Positions 25,577-35,554 of a stretch of DNA of 64,000 nt are shown one piece after another. Numbering within the stretch: the stretch's first letter is position 1; every line of letters starts with the position of its first letter. The DNA is from Lachnospiraceae bacterium (GTDB lineage: Bacteria; Bacillota; Clostridia; Lachnospirales; Lachnospiraceae), in contig JAILKH010000040.1 of NCBI GenBank assembly GCA_024693925.1, forward strand, positions 36,099 through 100,098, in the 5' to 3' direction. Below the pieces are notes generated by a model. It made no database searches. It saw only the letters and a list, made by a program, of their open reading frames with translations, and was not told the origin of the DNA. Position numbers and translations under genes: made by a program.

Positions 25577-26952
25577 CACTCGAGTTTTGAACGGCTGTTG
25601 ATAGGGATGTAGGTCTGATCCGAGTGTATTGGTTTATAAGCGGGACGGATTATCTTGCTGTTATTATTCAGTTCTTCCATACGATGAGCACTCCATCCGA
25701 CTATTCTTGCAATGGCAAATATGGGAGTATACAGTTCTTTGGGAAGGCCCAACATATCATATACAAGTCCGGAGTAGAAATCCACATTACAGCAAACCCC
25801 TTTGTAGATTTTTCTTTCATCGGAAATAATCTTTGGACCAAGCTTTGCAACTTTGGAATAAAGGCCAAATTCTTTTTCCAGGCCTTTTTCAACAGACAGT
25901 TTCTCAACATAGCTTCTGAATATCTGTTCACGGGGGTCGGACAGTGAATAAACAGCATGTCCCATACCGTAAATAAGACCCTGCCTGTCAAAAGCCTCTT
26001 TATGAAGAAGTTTTTTAAGATAAATGGATATTTCATCTTCGTCTTCCCAGTCTTTTACGGTGTTTTTCATATCATTGAACATGTCTACCACTTTAAGGTT
26101 TGCACCACCATGACGAGGACCTTTAAGAGAGCCTATTGCAGCGGCAATGACAGAATATGTATCGGTACCCGAAGAACTTACAACATGAGTGGTAAAGGAG
26201 GAGTTATTTCCACCGCCGTGTTCCATATGAAGGACAAGAGCAACATCGAGGATTTTAGCCTCCAGGGGCGTATAGGTTTTGTTGGCTCTTAATATACGCA
26301 AAATATTTTCAGCGGTTGAAAGTTTTTCCTTCGGAGAATGAATATAAAGACTTTTACCATCATGATAATGTCTGTAAGCCTGATAGCCGTAAACCGATAA
26401 AAGCGGAAAAAGACTTATAAGCTGAAGACATTGCCTGAGGACATTGGGAGTTGAAATATCGTCTGCATTATCATCATAGGCATATAAGGTCAGAACACTT
26501 CTGGAAAGAGTGTTCATCATGTCACGACTGGGAGCTTTCATAATGATATCACGCACGAAGCTGGTAGGCAGAGTACGATAATTGGCAAGTAATTTGCAAA
26601 AAGCATCCAATTCATCATTGGTAGGAAGTTTATTAAAGAGAAGAAGATAGGTGACTTCTTCAAAACCAAAGCGTTCTTCACTTGTAAAGCCGCGAACAAG
26701 GTCTCTTACATTATATCCTCTGTAAAAAAGTTCGCCGGCTATGGGGACTTGTTTTCCGTCCACGATTTTATTTGCACGCACATCTGAAATATTGGTAAGT
26801 CCGGCAAGTACACCTTTTCCGTTAACATCACGTAATCCTCTTTTTACATCGAATTTAGAATATAAATCCGAATCAATGTCATTTCCGCGTTCGGTTAATT
26901 CGGCAAGTCTGAGGATTTCAGGTGTGATCTCAATATTATTTATATTATTCAT
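25573..26952 (-). CDS. Citrate synthase
   Basis: A 459-residue minus-strand gene, ATG at 26952 preceded by a run of seven G as Shine-Dalgarno site. Catalytic and substrate motifs: HMEHGGGNNS (first His), GSLKGPRHGGAN (second His) and GMGHAVYSLSDPR. It condenses oxaloacetate and acetyl-CoA; 2-methylcitrate synthase activity in the same family cannot be excluded. It is longer than the Bacillus enzyme (about 370) because of an N-terminal extension of roughly 80 residues, as in other Clostridia. No aconitase or isocitrate dehydrogenase gene is adjacent. Likely role: partial oxidative TCA branch to 2-oxoglutarate. Confidence 0.85.
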   Translation of the reverse strand: MNNINNIEITPEILRLAELTERGNDIDSDLYSKFDVKRGLRDVNGKGVLAGLTNISDVRANKIVDGKQVPIAGELFYRGYNVRDLVRGFTSEERFGFEEVTYLLLFNKLPTNDELDAFCKLLANYRTLPTSFVRDIIMKAPSRDMMNTLSRSVLTLYAYDDNADDISTPNVLRQCLQLISLFPLLSVYGYQAYRHYHDGKSLYIHSPKEKLSTAENILRILRANKTYTPLEAKILDVALVLHMEHGGGNNSSFTTHVVSSSGTDTYSVIAAAIGSLKGPRHGGANLKVVDMFNDMKNTVKDWEDEDEISIYLKKLLHKEAFDRQGLIYGMGHAVYSLSDPREQIFRSYVEKLSVEKGLEKEFGLYSKVAKLGPKIISDERKIYKGVCCNVDFYSGLVYDMLGLPKELYTPIFAIARIVGWSAHRMEELNNNSKIIRPAYKPIHSDQTYIPINSRSKLEC

Positions 26953-26992
26953 TCGGTCCCCCCCTTTTCTGAAAATTCAATTTAACTTAATA

Positions 26993-27022
26993 ATTTTAAC
27001 ATGTGTTTTTGTCAGGTGTAAA
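26993..27022 (-). promoter_or_regulatory. Promoter for citrate synthase
   Basis: On the minus strand TTTACA (27022-27017) and TAAAAT (26998-26993) are spaced 18 nt, about 40 nt upstream of the ATG. Confidence 0.4.
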
Positions 27023-27158
27023 GAAATTTATGTAAAGCAGGTATGACATAAGAGGATTTTGGTCATTTCATTTTTTCCGATAGGAGGTTTATTGTTTTCC
27101 GAAGTAGATATATAATACAGGTTGATTTGTAAATATAGAGAAAACAAGAGGATTGATC

Positions 27159-28958
27159 ATGAGTGAAATACATAAGAAACGTATACATACCCTAAGAAGG
27201 ATCATGGAAAAGAGGGATCTTGATATGCTCCTTATTCTTACGGCTGATGAACATGGGTCGGAATATATAGACCGGCATTTTGCCTTCAGGGAATATATGT
27301 CGGGCTTTACGGGGTCGGCAGGCAGTCTGTTGGTAACTAAGGAAGAAGCGGTGCTTTTTACGGACGGGAGATATTTTTTACAGGCACAGGAGCAGCTTAA
27401 AGGAAGTGATATCAGACTTGAAAGGGTCGGTACAAAGGGAGCGCTTGAGCCTTATCAGTATATTGAAAAAATCGCGGCCGGAGCCGACACCTGCGATAAT
27501 GTACTCCGGGCAGGGATGGATCTTAAGGTTTTTTCCGTAAAACAATACGAAAGATTATCACGTATCAAAGGGGTGGAAATAATTGATACCGATATAACGG
27601 ATGAAATCTGGGAGGATCGTCCCGGAGCAACAGCAAATCCCGTATATTCCCTTCCGGTTAATGTCTGCGGTGTCAGCTTTATGGATAAGCTTAAAGATGT
27701 TCGGACAAAGCTGGCAAAATATGGAGGGGATGCGGTGCTGGTTTCCGGGCTTGGTGATGTCATGTGGCTGTTTAACATAAGGGGATCGGATATAGAATAT
27801 AATCCGGTGGCAATGACATACGGATACATAGATGAAAACAGTGCAAATATTTATGTAAAAGAAGGTTGTACAGATAAAAAACTCCGGGCGGAATTTGAAA
27901 AGGCAGGGGTGATAATTTGTAAATATGAGGATTTTGAAGACGAAATCAAAAAAATAAGGGGAAAACATATATTATGCGATCGGGACAGTCTAAATGCCCA
28001 TATTGCAAAAATATTGTCCGATAATGATATCATCTATGCGGATTTTGGCGAGCTTATTCCTAAACATATTAAAAATATAACGGAATGTGAACAGGCAAGA
28101 AAATGGCATATAGAAGACGGTCTTATCCTTACAAGGTTTATTTATAAGATCAAGACGCTTATAAACAGCGGAGAAATAATAAACGAGTATGAAGCTGCCA
28201 GAATACTGGATGATATGAGACGGTCGGTAAAAGGTAATCATGATCTGAGCTTTGAAACCATATCGGCATACGGAAGTAACGCGGCAATAATCCATTACAG
28301 TCCCTCATCAAAGGGAAGTAAACAATTAGCAAAGGAAGGATTTTTACTGGTTGATTCCGGAGGGCAGTATGAGGGAGCGACAACGGATGTTACAAGGACC
28401 CTGGCTTTGGGAAAACTTACAAAGGAGATGAAGGAGGATTATACAGCCGTACTTAAGGGAATGTTAGAACTCTCGGAGGCGGTTTTTCTGGAAGGTACAA
28501 GAGGCGAGAATCTGGATATACTTGCAAGAGAACCCATATGGGAGCGTTACAGGGATTACAGGCATGGTACGGGACATGGAGTTGGAGCCATGCTTAATGT
28601 TCATGAGGGCCCCCAGGCTTTCAGATACAGGATAAGTGACAGCTTACCACAGCCTCCTTTAAAACCCGGGATGATAACCAGTGATGAACCGGGTATATAC
28701 ATTGACGGTAAATACGGGATAAGGATTGAAAACCTACTTTTATGCATAGAAAAGGCAGAAAATGAATGGGGGAGATTTCTGGGATTCGAAACCTTAACTC
28801 TTGTGCCTTATGAGAGGGAAGCCATAATCAAAGAACATCTGACTTTGAAACAGATCAAATTGATCAATACATATAACAGAACAGTATATGAAACCTATAA
28901 AGATCGGCTCGAAAGTGATGAAAAAACCTGGCTCAACTCGGTAACCGCACCATTGTGA
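27159..28958 (+). CDS. pepP: Xaa-Pro aminopeptidase (aminopeptidase P, M24B)
   Basis: The start is ATG 27159 (599 residues) with AAGAGG 7 nt upstream; TTG 27153 is too close to that site. Two creatinase-like N-terminal domains (about 1-310) precede a pita-bread metallopeptidase domain. Metal ligands are seen in LVDSGGQYEGATTDVT (two Asp), HGTGHGVG (His), TSDEPGIY (Glu) and GIRIENL (Glu). It removes N-terminal residues before proline, cytosolic. The roughly 600-residue, three-domain form is usual in Clostridia and eukaryotes. It stands alone between citrate synthase (divergent) and pckA, which has its own promoter. Confidence 0.88.
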   Translation: MSEIHKKRIHTLRRIMEKRDLDMLLILTADEHGSEYIDRHFAFREYMSGFTGSAGSLLVTKEEAVLFTDGRYFLQAQEQLKGSDIRLERVGTKGALEPYQYIEKIAAGADTCDNVLRAGMDLKVFSVKQYERLSRIKGVEIIDTDITDEIWEDRPGATANPVYSLPVNVCGVSFMDKLKDVRTKLAKYGGDAVLVSGLGDVMWLFNIRGSDIEYNPVAMTYGYIDENSANIYVKEGCTDKKLRAEFEKAGVIICKYEDFEDEIKKIRGKHILCDRDSLNAHIAKILSDNDIIYADFGELIPKHIKNITECEQARKWHIEDGLILTRFIYKIKTLINSGEIINEYEAARILDDMRRSVKGNHDLSFETISAYGSNAAIIHYSPSSKGSKQLAKEGFLLVDSGGQYEGATTDVTRTLALGKLTKEMKEDYTAVLKGMLELSEAVFLEGTRGENLDILAREPIWERYRDYRHGTGHGVGAMLNVHEGPQAFRYRISDSLPQPPLKPGMITSDEPGIYIDGKYGIRIENLLLCIEKAENEWGRFLGFETLTLVPYEREAIIKEHLTLKQIKLINTYNRTVYETYKDRLESDEKTWLNSVTAPL

Positions 28959-28997
28959 CGCCTTAAGCAGATGTTGATAAATATTAGTAGTTTTCAG

Positions 28998-29026
28998 TTG
29001 TCAAAGGCGGATTCTCGTGATAGAAT
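28998..29026 (+). promoter_or_regulatory. Promoter of pckA
   Basis: TTGTCA (28998-29003) and TAGAAT (29021-29026) with 17-nt spacing, 65 nt before the ATG. A good sigma-A match, in line with the expected strong expression of pckA. Confidence 0.65.
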
Positions 29027-29090
29027 ATATGACGGCAAGTTCATGGGAAACCATTGAACATATAATCAATTGAAAGGAAGAGGTAAAATT

Positions 29091-30704
29091 ATGGCAAAAG
29101 TTGATTTAACACAGTATGGTATTACCGGAGTCACAGAAGTCGTTTACAATCCTTCATATGAGCTTTTATATGATGAGGAGACCAAGAAGGAACTTACAGG
29201 TTTTGATGTAGGAACACTTACAGAGCTTGATACTATCAATGTTATGACAGGTGAGTTCACAGGACGTTCTCCTAAAGATAAGTATATTGTTATGGATGAG
29301 AACAGTAAGGACACAGTATGGTGGACTTCAGATGCTTACAAGAACGATAATCATCCTATGGATATTAAGACATGGGAAACTGTTAAGGATATGGCTAAGA
29401 AGGCACTGTCAAACAAGAGACTCTTTGTTGTTGATGCATTCTGCGGAGCTAACAAGGATTCAAGAATGGCAGTTCGTTTCATAATGGAAGTTGCATGGCA
29501 GGCACATTTCGTAAGAAATATGTTTATCCAGCCTACAGCTGAAGAAGAAGAAACATTTGAACCTAACTTTGTAGTATATACGGCTTCAAAGGCTAAGGTT
29601 GATAATTATAAGGAGCTTGGTCTTAATTCAGAGACCTGTGTTGCTTTCAATACAACAAGTCGTGAGCAGGTTATCCTTAATACCTGGTATGGCGGCGAGA
29701 TGAAGAAGGGTATGTTCTCAATGATGAACTATTATCTTCCTCTTCAGGGTATGGCTGCAATGCACTGCTCAGCAAATACAGATATGGAAGGTAAGAATAC
29801 AGCTATTTTCTTCGGCCTTTCAGGAACAGGTAAGACAACACTTTCAACAGATCCCAAGAGACTTCTTATCGGTGATGATGAGCATGGCTGGGATGATAAC
29901 GGTGTATTTAACTTTGAAGGCGGATGTTATGCTAAGGTTATTAACCTTGATAAGGAATCAGAGCCGGATATCTACAATGCAATAAAGAGAAATGCTCTTC
30001 TTGAGAATGTAACAGTAGATGCAAACGGAAAGATTGATTTCGCCGACAAGTCGGTTACAGAGAATACCCGTGTTTCATATCCTATCGAACATATTGAGAA
30101 TATTGTTAAGAAGGTTAACGGTATTTCGGCAGGTCCTGATGCTAAGAATGTAATATTCTTATCAGCAGATGCATTCGGAGTACTTCCTCCGGTATCAATT
30201 CTTACACCTGAGCAGACACAGTATTACTTCCTTTCAGGATTTACCGCTAAGCTTGCAGGTACAGAGAGAGGTATTACAGAGCCCACACCTACATTCTCTG
30301 CATGCTTTGGCCAGGCTTTCCTTGAGCTTCATCCTACAAAGTACGGTGAGGAGCTTGTTAAGAAGATGAAGAAGAGCGGAGCTAAGGCTTATCTTGTAAA
30401 TACCGGATGGAACGGAACAGGCAAGAGAATTTCCATCAAGGATACACGTGGTATCATCGATGCTATCCTTAACGGAGATGTTAACAAGGCTGAGACAAAG
30501 AAGATTCCTATCTTTGATTTCGAAGTTCCCACAGCTCTTCCCGGAGTTGATCCTGCAATCCTTGATCCGAGAGATACATACAAAGATGCATCCGAGTGGG
30601 AAACAAAGGCTAAGGATCTTGCCGACAGATTCATTAAGAACTTTAAGAAGTATGAGACAAATGACGCAGGTAAGGCACTTGTTGCTGCAGGTCCCAAGCT
30701 TTAA
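29091..30704 (+). CDS. pckA: Phosphoenolpyruvate carboxykinase (ATP)
   Basis: The start is ATG 29091 (537 residues) with GGAAGAGG upstream; the ATG at 29070 lacks a site. Kinase-1a P-loop [11 protein letters not shown], metal/OAA motif [15 protein letters not shown] (kinase-2) and the arginine motif TGRSPKDKY are all present. It interconverts oxaloacetate + ATP with PEP + CO2 + ADP; in rumen and gut fermenters it usually fixes CO2 toward succinate or anaplerosis. Codon use differs from the neighbours: ACA, TCA and CTT dominate where nearby genes use many ACG/ACC and TCG/TCC, a sign of high expression. Confidence 0.95.
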   Translation: MAKVDLTQYGITGVTEVVYNPSYELLYDEETKKELTGFDVGTLTELDTINVMTGEFTGRSPKDKYIVMDENSKDTVWWTSDAYKNDNHPMDIKTWETVKDMAKKALSNKRLFVVDAFCGANKDSRMAVRFIMEVAWQAHFVRNMFIQPTAEEEETFEPNFVVYTASKAKVDNYKELGLNSETCVAFNTTSREQVILNTWYGGEMKKGMFSMMNYYLPLQGMAAMHCSANTDMEGKNTAIFFGLSGTGKTTLSTDPKRLLIGDDEHGWDDNGVFNFEGGCYAKVINLDKESEPDIYNAIKRNALLENVTVDANGKIDFADKSVTENTRVSYPIEHIENIVKKVNGISAGPDAKNVIFLSADAFGVLPPVSILTPEQTQYYFLSGFTAKLAGTERGITEPTPTFSACFGQAFLELHPTKYGEELVKKMKKSGAKAYLVNTGWNGTGKRISIKDTRGIIDAILNGDVNKAETKKIPIFDFEVPTALPGVDPAILDPRDTYKDASEWETKAKDLADRFIKNFKKYETNDAGKALVAAGPKL

Positions 30705-30733
30705 TCTTAAGAATAAAAGAATTAATAATAATC

Positions 30734-30770
30734 AGAGGCTCGCTTGTCGAGCCTCTATTTATATGTTTTT
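30734..30770 (+). terminator. Terminator of pckA
   Basis: Perfect 9-bp stem AGAGGCTCG/CGAGCCTCT (30734-30742 and 30748-30756), loop CTTGT, followed by a T-rich tail ending in TTTTTT. Confidence 0.8.
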
Positions 30771-30881
30771 TAAAGAATTCTTTTATTTACTATATTTGTG
30801 TGATAAAATATCAATGTTTGTTAAAAAATAAAAAATGATCGGATAGTATATTATTATTTGTAAAGACATAAGGAGGAAGTT

Positions 30882-32111
30882 ATGACAATTTATGATGAAC
30901 TGGTTGCGAGGGGGCTTATTGCCCAGGTGACGGATGAGGAAGGTATAAAGGAACTTATCAATAATGGTAAAGCTACTTTTTATATAGGCTTTGATCCTAC
31001 TGCGGACAGTCTTCATGTTGGTCATTTCATGGCATTATGTCTTATGAAAAGACTTCAGATGGCCGGAAATAAGCCTATTGCATTACTGGGAGGAGGAACC
31101 GGTATGATCGGTGATCCTTCGGGCAAGACGGATATGAGAACCATGATGACCAGGGAAACCATAGATCATAATATAGCTTGTTTTAAGGAACAGATGAGCC
31201 GCTTTATTGATTTTTCAGAGGGTAAGGCTTTGATGGTTAATAATGCGGATTGGTTGCTGGACCTTAATTATGTGGATGTATTAAGAGAGGTTGGACCGTA
31301 TTTTTCCGTTACCAATATGCTCCGTGCCGAATGCTATAAGCAGCGTATGGACAGGGACGGCGGTCTTACTTTCCTGGAATTTAATTATATGATAATGCAG
31401 AGTTACGATTTCCTTGAACTGTACAGAAGATATGGATGTAATCTTCAGTTTGGCGGTGATGACCAGTGGAGTAATATGCTCGGCGGACGTGAGCTTATCC
31501 GTAAAAAGCTGGGCAAGAAGGATGCGGAAGCAATGACAATAACGCTTCTTCTTAATTCCGAAGGCAAGAAGATGGGTAAAACCGTAAGCGGTGCAGTCTG
31601 GCTCGACCCCAAGAAGACAAGTCCTTATGATTTTTACCAGTACTGGAGAAATGTTGCGGATGCTGATGTACTTAAATGTATACGTATGCTCACATTCCTT
31701 CCTATAGAAGAAATAGATAAAATGGATAAGTGGGAAGGTGCACAGCTGAATGAAGCCAAGGAAATACTTGCTTTTGAACTTACCAAACTTGTTCACGGTG
31801 AAGAGGAGGCTGTTAAATCACAGAATGCCGCAAGAGCTATATTTACTTCCGGTGATGCTGCTGACATGCCCACAGTAGAGATATCTGCAGATGATTTTAA
31901 GGATGGAAGTATTGATATTCAGGCTATACTTGTTAAGGCCGGTATGGCAACGTCAAGATCCGATGCAAGAAGAAGCGTTGAAGGCGGCGGAGTATCTGTT
32001 GACGGGGATAAGATAAGTGATCCGTTTGCAAGCTTTACGGCAGATGATCTTAGTGATGGCAAAGTTTTTAAGAAGGGTAAGAAGACCTTTAAAAAGGTGA
32101 TCTTTAAATAA
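30882..32111 (+). CDS. tyrS: Tyrosyl-tRNA synthetase
   Basis: A 409-residue class I synthetase. The HIGH motif is HVGH in GFDPTADSLHVGH, the KMSKS motif is KMGKT, as often in TyrS, and an S4 RNA-binding domain forms the C terminus (about 345-409). AAGGAGGAAG lies 5 nt before the ATG. The 5' region after the pckA terminator is only about 110 nt and shows no T-box specifier or antiterminator. It precedes dltA by 41 nt without a terminator, so readthrough into the dlt cluster is possible. Confidence 0.94.
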   Translation: MTIYDELVARGLIAQVTDEEGIKELINNGKATFYIGFDPTADSLHVGHFMALCLMKRLQMAGNKPIALLGGGTGMIGDPSGKTDMRTMMTRETIDHNIACFKEQMSRFIDFSEGKALMVNNADWLLDLNYVDVLREVGPYFSVTNMLRAECYKQRMDRDGGLTFLEFNYMIMQSYDFLELYRRYGCNLQFGGDDQWSNMLGGRELIRKKLGKKDAEAMTITLLLNSEGKKMGKTVSGAVWLDPKKTSPYDFYQYWRNVADADVLKCIRMLTFLPIEEIDKMDKWEGAQLNEAKEILAFELTKLVHGEEEAVKSQNAARAIFTSGDAADMPTVEISADDFKDGSIDIQAILVKAGMATSRSDARRSVEGGGVSVDGDKISDPFASFTADDLSDGKVFKKGKKTFKKVIFK

Positions 32112-32152
32112 AATCAAATTAAAAGATAAATTCAGATCAGGACCGGTGTCTT

Positions 32153-33670
32153 ATGAAAGTTAATATTCTTGAGTATTTAATTGAAGCAGCTACGGAATTG
32201 CCGAATAAATGTGCATATTTTGATGAGGAAACAAGTTATACATATTCCGGTATTCTTAATGAAGTAAAAGCAATAGGAACAAAGCTTATTAAAAAGCTTA
32301 ATGTAAAGTGTCGTCCGATATTGATTTATATGGAAAAATCACCGGCAGTGCTGGCGGCTTTCTGGGGTACCGTATACAGCAGAAATTTTTATGTTCCGCT
32401 GGATACCAATATGCCGGATATGCGTATAAGGCTTATAGTGGAAAACTTAAAGCCTGCTGCCGTGATAACGGATATGGCACATTATGATCTTGCGAGAAAG
32501 TTTTCAAATACCGTTTTTATTTTTGAAGAGATGATAGAAACTCCGATAGATGAAGAATTACTGGCAAAGAGGCTTTCTACTGCTATTGATACTGATCCGG
32601 TATATGTATTATATACTTCGGGATCGACGGGAGTTCCCAAGGGAGTCGTGGTTTCCCATCGTTCACTTACGGATTATATTGAACAGTTCTGTAAGGAGGT
32701 TGATATCAGAGAGGATGATATTATCGCCAATCAGGCTCCCTTTTATTTTGATGCTTCATTAATAGATATTTATTGTACATTAAAGGCAAAAGGAACTATG
32801 GGAATAGTTCCGCTTGAGTATTTCAGTATACCCTTAAAGCTGCTTGATTTTCTGCAGAAATACGGAGTGACTACGGTTCGCTGGGTTCCGTCCGCCATGA
32901 AAATGGTTTCCACGTTCAAAGGATTTAAATCAATTCGTCCGGATAAATTAAGGAAGATCATTTTCGGTGCGGAGTCAATGCCTACAAAGGTCTATAATTA
33001 TTGGAAGGCTAATTATCCCGAGGCTGTTTTTGTTCAGATATACGGTCCTACGGAGATCACGGGAGTATGTACTTATCATGTGGTGGATAAAGAGTATTCC
33101 GATGATGAGATAATACCTATAGGGAAGGCTTTTAAGAATACGGAAGTTTTTCTTCTGGATGAGGATGATAAGCTTATCAACCGTTCCGAGGTGGTAGGAG
33201 AGATCTGTGTTAAGGGCAGCTGTCTGGCTCTTGGATATTATAATGCCAAGGAAAAGAGCGATGAAGTATTTGTTCAGAATCCTTTAAACCCTTATTACAA
33301 TGAGAAAATATACAGGACGGGGGATCTGGCTAAGTATAATGAGAGAAAAGAACTTGTATTTGTATCAAGAAAAGATTTTCAGATAAAGCATATGGGACAT
33401 CGAATTGAGCTGGGAGAGATCGAAACTGCAGTAATGGCTCTTTCGAATATGAAGAATGCCTGCTGTCTGTTTGAACCGGACAAACAGAAGATAATCCTTT
33501 TTTATGAATCCGATGCCTATGATGATATTACCATAATGGAGGCACTTAAAAAACGTCTGCAAAGATATATGCTTCCCAATGTATTATATAAGCTTGATAA
33601 AATCCCCTTGCTTCATAACGGCAAGACGGACAGAGTTAAATTAAAGGATATGGCAGGTATAAAAAAATAA
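32153..33670 (+). CDS. dltA: D-alanine--D-alanyl carrier protein ligase (DltA)
   Basis: A 505-residue adenylating enzyme. ANL-superfamily motifs: YTSGSTGVPKG (A3, about 154-164), YGPTE, YRTGDLA and the C-terminal NGKTDRVK with the A10 lysine. It activates D-alanine as adenylate and loads it on the carrier DltC. Assignment as DltA rather than another amino-acid-activating enzyme rests on length without condensation domains and on the adjacent carrier, MBOAT and SGNH genes. The first step of teichoic acid D-alanylation. Confidence 0.88.
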   Translation: MKVNILEYLIEAATELPNKCAYFDEETSYTYSGILNEVKAIGTKLIKKLNVKCRPILIYMEKSPAVLAAFWGTVYSRNFYVPLDTNMPDMRIRLIVENLKPAAVITDMAHYDLARKFSNTVFIFEEMIETPIDEELLAKRLSTAIDTDPVYVLYTSGSTGVPKGVVVSHRSLTDYIEQFCKEVDIREDDIIANQAPFYFDASLIDIYCTLKAKGTMGIVPLEYFSIPLKLLDFLQKYGVTTVRWVPSAMKMVSTFKGFKSIRPDKLRKIIFGAESMPTKVYNYWKANYPEAVFVQIYGPTEITGVCTYHVVDKEYSDDEIIPIGKAFKNTEVFLLDEDDKLINRSEVVGEICVKGSCLALGYYNAKEKSDEVFVQNPLNPYYNEKIYRTGDLAKYNERKELVFVSRKDFQIKHMGHRIELGEIETAVMALSNMKNACCLFEPDKQKIILFYESDAYDDITIMEALKKRLQRYMLPNVLYKLDKIPLLHNGKTDRVKLKDMAGIKK

Positions 33671-33708
33671 CAGAGAATTTTTGATCGAAATTTATAAGGA
33701 GAAAAACT

Positions 33709-33936
33709 ATGGATACCATTATCGAAATATTAAAGGGAGTACATCCGGAAATTGATTATGAATCGGAAACAGGTCTTATTGATAAAAGGATATTTGACTC
33801 TTTTGATGTTGTAAATATAGTAGGAGAATTAATGGATGAGTTTGATGTGGAGATTACCGCAGAGCATATGATACCTCAGAATTTTAATTCTGCAAAGGCA
33901 ATTTATGCACTTATACAGAGGTTAGAGGAAGAATAG
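33709..33936 (+). CDS. dltC: D-alanyl carrier protein (DltC)
   Basis: A 75-residue acidic carrier protein. The phosphopantetheine site is Ser31 in FDSFDVV. AAGGAG precedes the ATG at a good distance. It carries D-alanine as a thioester to the membrane partner DltB. It lies 38 nt after dltA and only 4 nt before the MBOAT gene. Length is typical for DltC (about 78). A generic acyl carrier is ruled out only by context. Confidence 0.85.
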   Translation: MDTIIEILKGVHPEIDYESETGLIDKRIFDSFDVVNIVGELMDEFDVEITAEHMIPQNFNSAKAIYALIQRLEEE

Positions 33937-33940
33937 ATTA

Positions 33941-35536
33941 ATGAGTTTCATTTCTATTGATTTTGCGCTTTTTGTAGTCGCGGTACTTCTTGTGTTTTAT
34001 GTATTTCCCCGGAAATACAGGTGGATGGTACTTCTGGTGGCAAGCTATATTTTTTATGCATTCACAGGCGCAGGGAATCTGCTTTATATTCTTGTCACCA
34101 CAATATCTACATATATTTGTGCTTCGTTTATAGAAAAAAGGACTGCAGAGCAAAAAGAGTATTTACAGATCAATAAAGGATCACTTACCAAAGAAGAGAA
34201 AAAAGCCTATAAGAACAGGATTAAAAAAAAGCAGCGAATACTGCTTTGCGTGGGACTTATTATCAACTTTGGTCTTTTGGTGTATTTAAAATATATTGAT
34301 TTTGCAATTGCATATATAAATCTGTTCAGATTGAGCCGGTTCGGAGTGACGGATTTTATTCCTTTTAAAAATATAATCCTTCCCATGGGTATCTCTTTTT
34401 ATATTTTTCAGTCCATGGGTTATCTTATTGATATTTATTACGGAAGATGCGAAACCGAAAAGAATTTTTTTAAGTTCGCTTTGTATGTTTCCTTTTTCCC
34501 ACAGATCGTTCAGGGTCCTATCAGCAGATTCGCGGAGCTTGCGCCGGAGCTGTACAAAGAGCTTGATTATGATTTTTTCAGAATAAAATCAGGATTCTAC
34601 CGCGTAATGTGGGGATTGTTTAAGAAACTGGTGATCGCAGATCGGCTGGCTGCTTTTGTGGCTGATACAATGGCTATGCAGGATACATATAAAGGTCTGT
34701 ATATATTACTGGCGGTATTTATGTATTCTATGCAGATATACGGTGATTTTTCGGGTGGTATTGATGTAGCAATAGGTGTGGCCGAGATGTTTGGAGTAAA
34801 ACTCCATGAGAATTTCGAAAGACCTTTCTTTTCAAAATCAATCGCGGAATACTGGCAAAGATGGCATATTACTCTTGGAACCTGGTTTAAGGATTATATT
34901 TTTTATCCCTTATCACTTAATAAAGGGATAATTAAATCCGGTAAATTTGTCAGAGAACATATAAATCAAAGCATAGGAAAGAGAATCCCCATTTACATTC
35001 CCATGTTTATTGTATGGTTTACAACGGGTATGTGGCACGGCTCGCAGAATAAATTTGTTGTGTGGGGATTGTTTAATTTCGTTTTTATAGTGCTTGGCAC
35101 CGAATTTGAGCCTGTTTCGGTCCGGATCAAGGAAAGGCTTAAGCTTGATGAAAGCAATGTCTTTATGAAGTTTTACAGAGTTTTTAAGACCTTCTGGTTA
35201 ATGTCCTTTTTGAGGATATTTGATATAAGTAAGGATGTTCCGTCGGCTTTTAAGGCTTTCAGAAATATTTTCACCGACTGGAGTTCATTTGATATTACGA
35301 AGGTTTATGAGAATCTGTTTTTGGAGCAACAGGATTTTTATGTTGTGATAATTGCGATAATCATTATGTTTGCCTTTGATCTTTTACAGAGAAAGGGAAG
35401 TGTGAGGGAGAGAATATTTAAGCTTCCCACAGTATTGCAATGGGTGATTTTGTCACTTCTTATTACAGTGGTTTCGGTGTTTGGTTATTACGGCCCGGGT
35501 TATGATGCGGGAAGTTTTATTTACGGTGCTTTTTGA
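33941..35536 (+). CDS. dltB: MBOAT-family D-alanyl transferase (DltB-like)
   Basis: A 531-residue polytopic membrane protein of the MBOAT family with the catalytic His in GMWHGSQNKF. The QGPISRF motif and WHITLGTWFKDYI segment are typical of the DltB/AlgI group. It probably moves D-alanine from the carrier to the cell-surface acceptor. It is longer than Bacillus DltB (about 400) and nearer in length to AlgI-type enzymes, so the acceptor might be another polymer. Adjacent dltA and dltC favour D-alanylation. Confidence 0.82.
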   Translation: MSFISIDFALFVVAVLLVFYVFPRKYRWMVLLVASYIFYAFTGAGNLLYILVTTISTYICASFIEKRTAEQKEYLQINKGSLTKEEKKAYKNRIKKKQRILLCVGLIINFGLLVYLKYIDFAIAYINLFRLSRFGVTDFIPFKNIILPMGISFYIFQSMGYLIDIYYGRCETEKNFFKFALYVSFFPQIVQGPISRFAELAPELYKELDYDFFRIKSGFYRVMWGLFKKLVIADRLAAFVADTMAMQDTYKGLYILLAVFMYSMQIYGDFSGGIDVAIGVAEMFGVKLHENFERPFFSKSIAEYWQRWHITLGTWFKDYIFYPLSLNKGIIKSGKFVREHINQSIGKRIPIYIPMFIVWFTTGMWHGSQNKFVVWGLFNFVFIVLGTEFEPVSVRIKERLKLDESNVFMKFYRVFKTFWLMSFLRIFDISKDVPSAFKAFRNIFTDWSSFDITKVYENLFLEQQDFYVVIIAIIIMFAFDLLQRKGSVRERIFKLPTVLQWVILSLLITVVSVFGYYGPGYDAGSFIYGAF

Positions 35537-35554
35537 CGGAAAGGTGCCGGATTT

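Noticed and set aside
27111..27116. TATAAT as promoter for the aminopeptidase P gene
   Set aside because: The -10 is perfect but no acceptable -35 lies at 16-18 nt (TTTATT at best) and there is no extended TG; left unannotated.
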